DNA of 64,000 nucleotides from Pterobdella sp. o SKG-2022. Lineage: Eukaryota; Annelida; Clitellata; Hirudinida; Piscicolidae. The notes below the pieces were generated by a model. That model ran no database searches. It was not told the DNA's origin and saw only the letters and a list, made by a program, of their open reading frames with translations. The translations under genes and the position numbers were made by a program. How positions within the stretch are numbered: position 1 is the first letter of the stretch; each line of letters opens with the position of its first letter. Below are positions 25,201-35,900 of this stretch, piece by piece. The stretch lies in NCBI GenBank assembly GCA_964035795.1, contig OZ038326.1, positions 5,817,759 to 5,881,758 on the forward strand, given 5' to 3'.

Positions 25201-28200
25201 CACTATTATTATTTTTATTGTTGATGCTATAATTATTTTTCATTATGTTAATTGTTTTGCATTGCATGTGTTATACCTTGCTCACTTATTGATTTTCGAG
25301 AGGAGTGAATTTATTTGAATCAGAAATGGAAATGGTTAAGTGCTACTTCATATCTATACAAGTAGCATATATTTATTATTTGTTTGAGTTGGATGAAGTT
25401 AAAATGGTAACTCACAAACATTAGGATTTAATTGAACATGGGCTGAAGAATACCTTATTGATTGCATCATTTAAACAAATTTAATTTCTAATTTTTCCCG
25501 TAAATATCGTGTGGTCGAACTCAAAAAACTTTCATTGTTCTTTGCATAGCATATAATTAGAAAATGATCTTCAAAACAATTACAATAACAATAATAAAAT
25601 AATAAGAAAACAATAAGAAAGATAAAAATTACTAGAAACTCGAAAGTTAACAATCAATAAGTAATTATTATATGTCAATACAAATTTTGCTGATTTTTAA
25701 CATTTTAATAAGAATAATAATATTATTCTTATTGTTATTATTATTATATTAATATTGAAATTAAAGTTATTTAAAAATAAGATAGATCGTGATAAAATGA
25801 AATCATTGTTATTAATCCCCTTAAATCATACTGCTGTGCACAACACAATATATAACAGCTATTACATATTTACTAACGTTTAGCAGTTTTTATCGTTTAA
25901 TTAATTAAAAATTTCAAGAGTTGGTCCTTCATCAGTTCAGCTGGTGGAGCATTAAACTAATTATCTGAAGATTTCGGGTTCAATTCCGTGTTGGACCAAA
26001 ATAAATCCCGTTCCACAGTGTGTTTCGCCGTCTAACTCTATATAAAGACGATAAAAGATTTAAAAAAAAACAATTATTAAAAATATAAAAAACTCAAGCT
26101 CAAAGATTCTTTGAATAACGGAACTTTTCCTAAACAGAACTTACATCATCAAATACTTTTGTAGAATGATGTTATATAAGTCAAATCTAAAAGCTTTGCC
26201 GATGATAAATTCTAATACAGAATAATTTTAATATTTTTATAACTTTTAGGCTTTAAATATCCCAAAAACCCTAAAAGCAAAAAATTTTAACTTCTACGAG
26301 CAAACATGGACACAACAACAATCCCATGAAACTAAAAATAGCCTCAAAACCCCTCAAGCCCATTAAAACATCTGGTAGTTCTGGTGTTGTTGCAGAAATG
26401 TTGCAAGCTTCTGGTGAAGTAGGCATTAGCCGTATGACAGACCTTTTCAATGGCATTTTAGATGAATACCTGAAGACTGGAATACGAGCGTGATTCTTAA
26501 CTGCTTCAAAAACAAGGGTGAGGCGACTGACAGGGAATTATAGAGGTTTGAAACTTTTGAACCACTTGATGAAGGTCTTCGAAAAGGTTATTGAAAAAGA
26601 AATTAGAAGACGGTAAGTATCGACTCAATGCAGTTGGGATTCATGCCAGGTAGAGGTACCATCAATGCTATTTTCATAGCTCGACAGTTGCAAGAAAGGT
26701 ATCTTGGCAATAAGAAAAAACTGTACTTTGCTTTTGTTGACCTAGAAAAAGCTTTCTATAGAGTTCCAAGAGAAGTTGTTAGATGGTCTTTGAGGAAGCT
26801 GGGATGATGGAGTGTTTAGTAAGGATAGTCATGGCTATGTACTCAGGTAGCAAGAGTTGAGTCAGAATAAATAATGTGCTGGGTAACAAGTTCAGTGTGA
26901 AGGTTGCTGTCTACCAAGGTTTTGTACTGAGTCCTTTACTCTTCATCATTGTTCTAGAAATGCTATCCAGTGAATGCAGAAAACGGTTCGTATGGGAATT
27001 GCTGTATGCTGATGACTTATTGATTATTGCTAAAAGCCTAAAGAGTTAGAGGATAGTTAATGTTTTTGGAAAAACAGTATTGAAAGCAAGGGTCTTAGAT
27101 TGAACATGAAAAAAACGAAGGTTATGGTCAATGCTCTAAATCATGGTCCAAGTTTCCAGTCTGGAAAACACTCTTGTGGAGGTTTTAAAGGTGTTGGCGT
27201 CAGCTCTATACTTTGCATTCTATGTAACCACTGGGTTCACAAACGCTGTAGTGGCATAAAAAGCAAATAGGTTTCTGCCATAAACTTCAAATGTAAGTTG
27301 TATTTAGATCCTTGAGTTAGTGATGTTGATTATAAGGCCGTTGAACTTGATGAAAGTAAATATAAAGTGGTTAACCAATTTTTTTATCTAGAAGATATGA
27401 TTAGTGCTGGTGGTGGAGCTGAAGCTAGTACTATTGCCTGTGTAAGGTCTAGTTGGAAGAGTTTTAGGGTACTGTTACCTCTATTAGCCAGTCGGGTCAT
27501 TTCACTTAAAACAAAAGGGCGTTTATATGCTGATGCGTCAGGAGTGGTTTATGGTAGTGAGACTTGGCCTCTTAAGGTGGAAGATATTACTAGAATATCC
27601 AGAGCTGATAAGATGATGATCAGGTGGATGTGCAATGTAAGCTTAAAGGATGGTAGATCATCAAATGCATTGAGGGACAGACTGAGAATCCCAGACATCA
27701 CTGAGGTGCTACGCAAAAAATAGACTGAGATGGTTTGGCCATGTAATGAGAATGGATGCTGGTGACCCAGCAAGTACTTGCAGACATGTCGTTGTAGAGG
27801 GTAAGCCAGAACAAGGTAGACCAAGAAAAACATGGTCCCAATTAATAAGAAACGATCTTAGAAAAATTAAACTCAATCCTGAACTTGCATAAGACCGTAG
27901 GTTGTAGAGAAGAGCCACTATGAGACCCCGTTCAACCCATGCTAGCATGGAAACGGACGCAAAACGATGATGGTGATGATGATAATAATAAAACACTCAC
28001 AATACTTGAAACACCAGAAACTCTTCGACACTCACACCATTACAAACGCCCACAGGGCATCGCATCATTGAGCGACTACGCCATCACCTTCCACTACGTC
28101 GATCCTCAAACGATGTACGTCTTCGACTACTTCTTGTACCACTTGCGACCTTATGGCATTATGAACAAACCCCAGGAACTCAACATCATTGAAACACATC

Positions 28201-28449
28201 ACTCCACAACCATAGAGCCACCTCTCATCTTTACTCCTGGAGAAAATATAATAAAGGGCTTTGTTAAGACCTTAGAAGAGAGGAAGAAGCAGAATTCAAC
28301 TACTCAATTCGTTTTGGAAAAGTTCAGTACTTCTAAAGCTAAAAAAGATAGTGCTGTGACTGGTTATAGAAAACCAAATACCCCTACCGCTTTCAAAACT
28401 ACCATTATTATACCAGGCAATACTAATGCTAATATAAACGCTAATAATG

Positions 28450-28482
<33 letters not shown>

Positions 28483-28652
28483 TGAACGCTAATGTTAATG
28501 AAAATAATAAAAATAGTATAGAGAATACTGTTAAGAATACCGATGTAAATAACAATGAGGGAACCATCAACAACAACGCTGAGACTCCCTCAAAAAAGAA
28601 GAAGAGGAGGAAGAAGAAGAGGAGGGTAACCACCCTACCGACAGACACTTAA
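16687..28652 (+). CDS. C1GALT1: Core-1 beta-1,3-galactosyltransferase
   Basis: Adds galactose in beta-1,3 linkage to GalNAc-Ser/Thr, making the mucin core-1 (T antigen) in the Golgi. The exons are 16687-16867, 17016-17098, 17639-17708, 22135-22176, 24056-24179, 24496-24555, 24755-25031 and 28056-28652; all phases agree, giving 477 residues. It has a type II anchor ([18 protein letters not shown]), [49 protein letters not shown] with the DDD metal site, [19 protein letters not shown], a GAEDVEIG acidic motif, and [19 protein letters not shown] followed by HLRPYG. Exon 4 is only 42 bases. The enzyme core ends near the HLRPYG motif, as in human C1GALT1 (363 residues). About 150 extra residues follow, with an Asn run coded by an AAT repeat and a Lys/Arg cluster before the stop. 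A 200-base gap lies in intron 4 and does not touch an exon. Confidence 0.95.
19017..19189 (+). repeat. tRNA-derived SINE, copy 2 (full length)
   Basis: The best copy, in C1GALT1 intron 3. The head folds as a tRNA: acceptor stem TCGGCCC pairs with GGGCCGA, the A-box is TAGCTCAATGG and the B-box is GGGCTCGATCCC. With the other copies, the anticodon arm is TTAGA-CTAATTA-TCTAA, giving anticodon AAT (isoleucine). A unique body (CCACAGTGTGTTTTCGCTAC) and the tail TATAAATACCGCATTACATT follow. There is no CCA end, and the body shows it is not a functional tRNA gene. Confidence 0.9.
20260..20530 (-). mobile_element. Penelope-like GIY-YIG endonuclease fragment
   Basis: The - strand encodes [20 protein letters not shown], which fits the GIY-YIG endonuclease at the C-terminus of Penelope-like retroelements (YxGxTxRSxxxRxxxH). 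Downstream residues ([19 protein letters not shown]) resemble the end of that domain. The reverse transcriptase is not seen. It is a decayed fragment within C1GALT1 intron 3. Confidence 0.55.
21080..21260 (+). mobile_element. LINE C-terminal remnant
   Basis: The + strand reads [20 protein letters not shown], like the xWxGHVxRMD(E) block common near the C-terminus of non-LTR reverse transcriptase ORFs. The rest is degraded. Assignment to an element class is not possible. Confidence 0.35.
21461..21530 (+). repeat. GAT/AAT trinucleotide tracts
   Basis: A GATGATGACGATGACGACGA-type run passes into AATAATAATAATT and ATTATTATT. It is a simple repeat in C1GALT1 intron 3. Confidence 0.8.
22197..22232 (+). 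repeat. TA dinucleotide repeat abutting the gap
   Basis: About 18 TA units run directly into the run of N. The repeat is probably longer in the genome and is the likely reason the assembly broke here. Confidence 0.9.
22233..22432. other. Assembly gap (200 N)
   Basis: Exactly 200 unknown bases lie within C1GALT1 intron 4. The round length suggests a placeholder or estimated gap. The flanking exons 4 and 5 join in frame, so no coding sequence need be missing. Confidence 0.95.
22661..22846 (+). mobile_element. Foldback element, copy 1, with 14-base target duplication
   Basis: Both ends carry inverted copies of ATATAATTTCAGAACAC, and the 5' side starts GATTTTTTCAAAAGCCA. The exact 14-mer TCATTTAGAGATAT lies at 22647-22660 and again at 22847-22860, directly flanking the element as a target-site duplication. 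The left arm is eroded relative to the right arm, which reads AAAAGCTTCGTATCTTAATA. There is no coding capacity. A sister copy lies near 63.3 kb. Confidence 0.75.
22860..23205 (-). repeat. Interspersed repeat family X, copy B
   Basis: Reverse orientation of family X: it reads AGATTATACTGCTGTGCATG from 23205 downward, then GACAGCAGTCAG, GATCCGCCACTCCCACAC, CCGCCAAGCCAAATGACAAC, CAGTCTGTCGATAC and GTGCAGTTTAGCGTCA. It ends directly against the target duplication of the neighbouring foldback element, in C1GALT1 intron 4. Confidence 0.7.
25078..25165 (+). repeat. Family X fragment (3' part)
   Basis: Shares AATATCAGTTTGTCGATACC, TATCCAAGTTA and a downstream Cys-poor tail with the 3' halves of the three longer copies. 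It starts about 45 bases after the C1GALT1 exon 7 donor. Confidence 0.5.
25921..26065 (+). repeat. tRNA-derived SINE, copy 3 (variant head)
   Basis: The head starts TTGGTCC and ends GGACCAA, so the acceptor stem has changed on both sides and still pairs. The A-box region is ATCAGTTCAGCTGG, the anticodon arm AAACTAATTATCTGAA and the B-box GGGTTCAATTCC. The body keeps CCACAGTGTGTTTCGC, but the tail differs. It lies in the last C1GALT1 intron. Confidence 0.8.
26290..27990 (+). mobile_element. Decayed LINE with Cys/His finger in the RT ORF
   Basis: A non-LTR retrotransposon in the last C1GALT1 intron, sense to the gene, 5' truncated, with many stops and frameshifts. RT blocks seen are [20 protein letters not shown], a MPGRGT block with [10 protein letters not shown], and LLYADDLL (catalytic YADD). 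After it comes a Cys/His finger, [16 protein letters not shown], then the C-terminal YGSETWPL and [17 protein letters not shown] blocks. The tail is ACCCATGCTAGCATGG and ends in G/A/T trinucleotides. I recognise the RT-finger-C-terminus arrangement from invertebrate elements but cannot name the clade. Confidence 0.85.
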
Positions 28653-30601
28653 ACGAATATCCACGTTACATCACATCGTTTTAAGCAAATATCTGTGGTA
28701 TTTTTCATAGATTTATTCAAGCTTAGTTAAATTGGAAGAGCGATATGATTGGTTGTACTTTTTTTGCCATGCATAATGCCTGTGTCTTCGGTTTGGTTTA
28801 ACATACAGTTTAGTATGGGCCCTGATACATAATTATAGGCGTGTATGGGAGCTTTAAACTTGGAGCTATTTTGTATTAAAGTTTTCCGCTATTTATCATG
28901 CTAGGATCTTTTTTATGTGAGTTGAGTCTTACATAGCATTTCCACTACATAATTCATTAGCAGCATCTAATTTATTGTTTGCTTGTCTACTTTATAGTTT
29001 TATTTTTTTGGTACCAAGATAATTAATTGTGGTGTCGATGAATTTAACGCAGTGGGTTGTAACCCGCATATATTTATGAAGTTCTCACTACGTCAAATGC
29101 TTTTATTCATGTCGATTTAAATTTCTTAGTTCTCATTTACAAATATTCATCTAAGACGTCGCTTGAAATTCTCATTACTCATTCTTAATTCATTTTCTAT
29201 ATCTTTATGTTATTTTTTTTTGTTATCGTCAAGTTTTTTTTTTATATTTTCGGTTATTTAAGCTTTTATATTGTTTTCTTGACTACATATCTTTCTTACG
29301 ATCACATTTTTATTCAGTTGATGGTATATTCAATATCATTTGTCGATCTTAACGGGATTTAATGAGCTTGCTTATCTAACAACTAATCTTTAAAAATTAT
29401 TGTAAACTACTTTAAATATTTTTTATTTAAGGTTTGCATAAGTGTTCTCAATTATTATTATAGTGAATCTATTTAGCTTATTTTATTATTATGTTCTTCA
29501 AGGTTATAATTGGGTTCCATTACTCCAGTCATACCTGCTAATCATGTGTCGTAAATACTATGGTGATAATAATATAAAGAGTATTAATAATAAAAATGAA
29601 TTATGCAATAATAATTTTAATAGACACAAACAGAAAGGCTTATTCGAATATTTCATAGCAGAACTTACATTAGCAAGTCTTCTGTAGCATGATGATATTG
29701 GAAGGCTTTTTTGATCATACAATATTAAATTACAAACTGCTCTTTTGTTTCAATAAGCCTTTGTGTCGGAGGTACCATCGATTTCATCTTCAGAAAATAT
29801 CAAAGTTGAAAATCATAGCCAAATAAAATGATTTTATTTGTCGTTGAAAATATATTGAGATTTTGTAATTCTTCATATATAATTTATTGAACTGTTGAAT
29901 ATACTTTAAAGATCATTTTTTATGTTGTTAATACTTCATTTTGTATTAATAGATTTAATTTATTCTTCATTACTTTAATATATATAATATTAATTTCAAT
30001 ATACAATATTCTTTCAATTTATTTTTATTAATAAATTAAATTTATTTTATTAATAAATATGAATATTTCAAAATTATTAATTCTCATTTTATTTTTCGTG
30101 ACTAATTATAAATCATGTTATATTAATAAATTTAATTTTACTTTTGATATTTAATTTTTTTAAATAATTTATTTTTGATTAAGATTCCATTTTTTGCTCA
30201 TGATATTTTTAAGTTCCAATAAAAGTGATTGTTTCAAATTCATAAATACTTTCAAAAAATTCAAAATTCAAACTTTAAATTTATAAGTTAAACCGAGAAT
30301 ACGTTGGTAACTTTACAACAAACACCTGATTATGCTGAATTAATGAAACAAATTGCCAAGCCATATGTTCACGAGCTGATGCAACTGAATATTCAAATTA
30401 CAAGAAAAGTTCACAAGGGGAAATTGATGGTAAAAATAATTTAAACAGAAACAAATTAAGCTAAATGAAGTGAAAAAACACTATTTTAAAAAATAAAGTT
30501 GGAGAAAATGATACGTGTCCAAACAAAAAAAAAGAAAAATAACAGCGAAAATAAAAATATTAATAGGAATGGAAAGAGAAAAAAAACAATAATAATAAAA
30601 G
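28653..30601. other. Intergenic DNA between C1GALT1 and NPRL2
   Basis: Holds the C1GALT1 3' UTR (+ strand) and the NPRL2 3' UTR (- strand), as the two genes are convergent. No exon of a known family is seen. A short open stretch near 30303-30440 (MKQIAKPYVHELMQLN) is unassigned. Confidence 0.4.
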
Positions 30602-32851
30602 TTATTTCCAGCAGTTGATGATGCCTGGAACGTCGAGCTTTTCATCCAGCTGGTTGTGGCTCATGCCCTTGATGTCACAGATTTCGTCATACGAATAGGT
30701 GCCTGTGTTGACGTCATTGTGTTTGAGGTTGTTTTGATAAATTGTCGACGCAAATTTAGGCAGTGTTTCCTTACACTACTTTAGTTGGAAAAAGCATCAA
30801 AAACGCTTAAAATTTGTGAAAAAGTCAATTAATGCTATGTTGTTATGCTATTAAGTTGAAAAGATATAGATCACAAAAAAAAATTTCATAAAGGAAAAAG
30901 ATGATGAAAAGAATAAGTTTGAAGGGACTGACTGTCGCTGTTGAATAGCAGAGATGAGCTGGGTAGTTTTAGAGTGAGTTAGATGTGGTGGATTGTGGAG
31001 GAGTTAGATGTGGTGGTTTGTGGAGGAGTTACATGTGGTGATTCGGGGGGACATGAGAGAATAAATTGAATGTGTCTGGTAGCCAGTGCCTGCAATCAAG
31101 GATTGGGAGTTATCAGCTTAAGTATCGTGATATGCAAGGCACTGAGACAAGAAAGTACATAAACTGCAGAATAATGCAGTAAAACCAAGAATGATTTGCA
31201 GACAAAAAGCTGGCTTAATATTGAGGTTGTATGAAGCATGAACATATGGTCCCTGAGGGATGGCATACTTGGAGATTTATTAGAGGAGGGATTGTTGTCT
31301 AATTGAAATGAACGCCAAAATGAAGTTGAAACGAAAGCTCACCTGAAAGATAATAATCGAAACCTTTCTTGGGATTTTTGTGTGACGTTGCGCCTGTTAG
31401 TAAACAATAAAAATATAAATAAAACCAATAATAGTATTAATAAAAACAATCATTATTAGTATCGTTATCCTAAAAAAAAAATCATATAATCAAAAAAGGC
31501 TATATCAATTATGTAAATTTATGACTATAATAATAGTAATGGAATAACCTTTAAATGATAAAAATATATATGATAATATAAATTTCCATAGACATCGTAT
31601 GTTGCTATGATATTCTCGAGAAAATTTAATTTGAAAATTTATCCACAATTGGAATTTCAATCTTCTTGGAAAACATGAATACATATATATACAATGATAA
31701 GCCGCACAAAGTTTAATTGGTAGAAAAATATTAGATACATACATACACTCAGTAGCAGAGGTTGTAAGACACGTCAAATAATGGAGCTCATAGTAATAAA
31801 GGTATATATAGATATAAAAAAAACATATAGACACAAATGTATATGTGGAAACATAAAGGTATATGTAGAGATACACAAACGATGTATGATCACAGACAGT
31901 AGAAAAGCGGCTCCAAGGTCTTGTTGACAGGGAACCTGTCGAGTTTCCTGAGAAAGTTCTTCATCAAGCCAAACTGGATCAGTTTGCTGATTAGGTGTTT
32001 TGTGTTTGTTGTGAGAAGAGATCTTCTTTTATATAACGTTAGAAACTACTGCGCATATAGAGTTATGTCATGTCATGCGGTATTTATAAAGCTACAAATT
32101 TAACGTAGCGAAAACACACTGTGAAACAAATGCTAATTGTCGGCCCACGCGGGATCGAAACCGGTAACTTTAGATAATTAGTCTAATGCTCAACCATTGA
32201 GCTATAGGGGCCGACAATCAAAACTGTTTCTAAAAATGTGTCTTTTATACTTCCCTGTATATAAAAAGATTCAAACACATTTAATACCTGATAATTATCT
32301 CATAAAAACGGAAAATTTTTATAAAAAATGGAAATGCAACACCAACTAAAAAATCCAGTAATAAATCAACCAGAAAAAAATAAAAACTTGAATTGAATCT
32401 AGTTCAAAGTTGTGCCCTTCACTAGAACCAAGATGAACAAAGCGTCAACATCTCCAAACCACCACAAAAATCATCGACGTTTCCACACCCACAACAAAAA
32501 ATCACAACATAACTTTATAGCTATCCGCCGGTGGTTTTATACTAAAAATATAAATAATAATATAACTTCATATGAAATATTTTCAACAAAATACATACAC
32601 CAACCTAAAAACATAATTGCCAACCACACATGACCCTATCGACACAACAAAAAAATCACAATAAAAACACAACATAATAACCCAATAACAATAACAACAA
32701 AATAACATCCCAACAAAACAACATATGAACCCCCACCAACATTTCATGAATCCCCTTGGATCGGGGATTAAACCTGATACACAGCTCATCAACACGACTG
32801 CATGCTAGTGATGTGTAAAACTTTATGATGTCCAACATGCTGCCTCTCTTG

Positions 32852-32907
<56 letters not shown>

Positions 32908-35900
32908 TTTGTTTGTGTGTTCGTTTGTAATCTAACTATATCACATAAAGGCATAAAAAAGAATGAAAAAACATACGTGAAAAAACAATGTGCACACAAA
33001 AACAACAAACCAGGCAAAGAGACAAAAGAGAGGCATTCATTTTGAAGTTGAGGGTCCTCAAACAACGTTTTGATTCGTGGTGTTGTTATGTACATGTTGC
33101 AGTACTGTTGTTGTGTATAACTTAGATCACCTCCAATATTATAATAGCAAAAATTTTGTTCCTCGTTTATCATGTGTATACATTTTTCTATGAATAGAAA
33201 ATCTCATTATGGTTAACATTATTGAATCACCTTCCCTCATCAACAAACTTGGAAGAGAGGAACCACAATAACGTCACCATGCAACACAAATGACTTGATG
33301 CACTCTTTGGCCACCTTCAACTCCACATCAGCCTCTCGAGCTAGTTGTCCTACTGGTTTCTCTCCATTGATGAGAGGGATGATCTGGTGGGATTGAAAGG
33401 GATGCTTGTGCAACTTCGTGTGTTTAGTAGTGTTATCGGTTGAGGAAGCTTTTTTTTATGATTGAGTGTTTTCCATGAAGTGTTCTATTTTTGTTGAGTG
33501 TATCTACGGTTATTTGATCAACTATCACTTCTTTATATTCTTATCTTCACTATTCAATGAATAATCATCGCGTGTTGTTTAAAGTAATAAATAAAAACAC
33601 GTTTTCAACTACTCACCTTCTTAGCTACCAGGTCAGACTGCTTGGGAACGCAGATGGAATTCTGTGAAGAGAAAATGGGCACATGAGTGTTGCTGATGGT
33701 GGGTATGTTGCTTGCGTTCACATCCACTTGCAGGTGTAAACTCAGCTTGTTCTCTGCAAAGGTTAGTGTTTGCTTTGAAAGACAGAAGCGGTAAATTAAT
33801 TATAAAGAGTTTTTATATTGATAGTAATTATGAAGGTATTATAAATATGTACTAGAAAATTCTGTAAATCCTAAACAAATATCATTACTTTTCCCCATTA
33901 AACTAACTACCAGATCAGATAAATAAAATCAATATTTCCATCCAAACACTAAATTAATTTTCAAAAACCATATTCAAATGGGTAATATGAATGAAAAATA
34001 AACAACAAGAATACAATGAATACTAGCAAAACCAAAATTTTCTTACTCTTGGCCCGGCAGAATGTGACCAAAGTTCACAAGCGACCATTAAAAACACGCC
34101 AGCCCTTAATACCAAAAATCAAACCTTTGACCTTAAGCTAAATTATTTTACACTCTCATTAATACTACCTTCAAAGCCTACAAAACTCTCAACACACTGA
34201 AACTTCTTGCCACAAAAAGAGGGTTAAAGTAACGAAACCTTAAGTATAACCTACAAAACCTTAATTAGCTTCATATTAGAATGGTATTCAAATAGCTGGT
34301 TTCCTATCATATCATAAACTCCAAATCAAATGACCTTAAAAAAGGAAACTCAAACCTTAACTTGCCCAAAACCGTAGAATGTGAAGAAGAGCCATTATGA
34401 AACCCCGTCCAACCCACGCCAGCATGGAAACAGACACAAAACGATGATAATGATAAACAAACTAATCTCACAAAATTTACTCGATTTTTGTACTCAACTA
34501 TATTCAAACAGCACTCAACAAAACATCAAACGAGAAACCACCTTCATTAATTTTATAAGCAGCTATATCAGATATAAATGATCGTCTCACTTGAGCCTAT
34601 TAAAAGCCAACAAATCACTTCCTCTGATCAGATCTTAATAAAATTTCACTTTCATCTCATCCCTCACATTTGCCATACACTTAATCTTTTCAACTGCAAA
34701 AAAAACCCTACAGAGCTTGGAAGCAAGATCCTGTGGAAGCGAGTTTTCTTGTGAAGTGGTTCAAATTGATGTAGAAGGAAGAGGTTACTCCATGTTGTCA
34801 ATAATGAGCGCTGAAATTAACAAAAACTTCCGACTTTCATTAACTCAACTCATGCAAACAACCTAACCATGAAATCACTATCAAAACACAAACAAATACA
34901 CTTCTACCCACAAAACCAATACAAACCTGCCCACAACAAAATCTAGCCTTGACATCTACCATCTACCAAAGCAGCTCCAAAACTTGAAAATCGAAATTAC
35001 CCACCAGCTATATAATGGCATTTGTTGCTGGTGGATAGATCATGATGAACTGTCTTGAGGAGGTTCTGAATGTCAAGTTTTGTGCAGTTTCCATGTCTGG
35101 CTTCGTACTGGTGTGTGTGTTGGTACCTTGGTTTTAAGCCTACAAACGTGTTTTACCGTCGTGTTTTGCTGTGCTTTATTATCACTTGATTATTAGCCTA
35201 CAAACATGTTAATTTGTATCATTATTATTCATTATTGATTATTAGTTTTACTTTATTCATTACTTATTTATAATTTTCAATCTTAAATTAATTTTTAAAA
35301 ATATTTTATTACTTTGTCAATACCAAGTTTTGAAAATACTCGAAAATGAAAATAAAAACGATGAATTATTTAGTATTTTGATCATTTTCTACATTCATTA
35401 TTAATAACTTATTATTTATTTTCCATATTAGATTTAACTGTGGTGAATTTTACTTCAACTGAGGTAGATAGCAGCTTGAGTTATTACTAAACATAAAAAA
35501 CTACTAATAAATATATCCAAATAAAACCTGAAAATTTTCCTCGAGAAAAAGGTTGAGTTTGCGAACAACATTCTCATAGTTGCTTGTGTCAGTGGTCGAG
35601 TTGAAGAGGAAGCAGCAGTTGAAGCTTCAATGTTATCATTATTATTTATATTCTTTGTTAACATCATATTTTTAGTTTTTGTTATCATTATTATTTCTAG
35701 TCTGTGTTATCATTATTAATTATAATCTTTTTCAGCTTTTTTATTAAAAATCATTGCTAGCATTTTCATTTTTTATCAGTTATCCTTATCATCTCAAAAA
35801 TAATTTTTATAATTATTATTTACACGCATCATTTTTATTCATCTTTAATGATAATATAATAATAATAATTATTTCATCATTACTTATATATATTTTTTTT

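Noticed and set aside
31343..31393. 51-base candidate NPRL2 exon with good CAG acceptor and GTGAGC donor
   Set aside because: It keeps frame but adds 17 residues with no match in NPRL2. Skipping it gives a length closer to the human protein. Not fully excluded.
31505..31876. Minus-strand ORF with many Tyr, Leu and Ile
   Set aside because: Low-complexity TA/CA-rich DNA inside an NPRL2 intron, with no motif.
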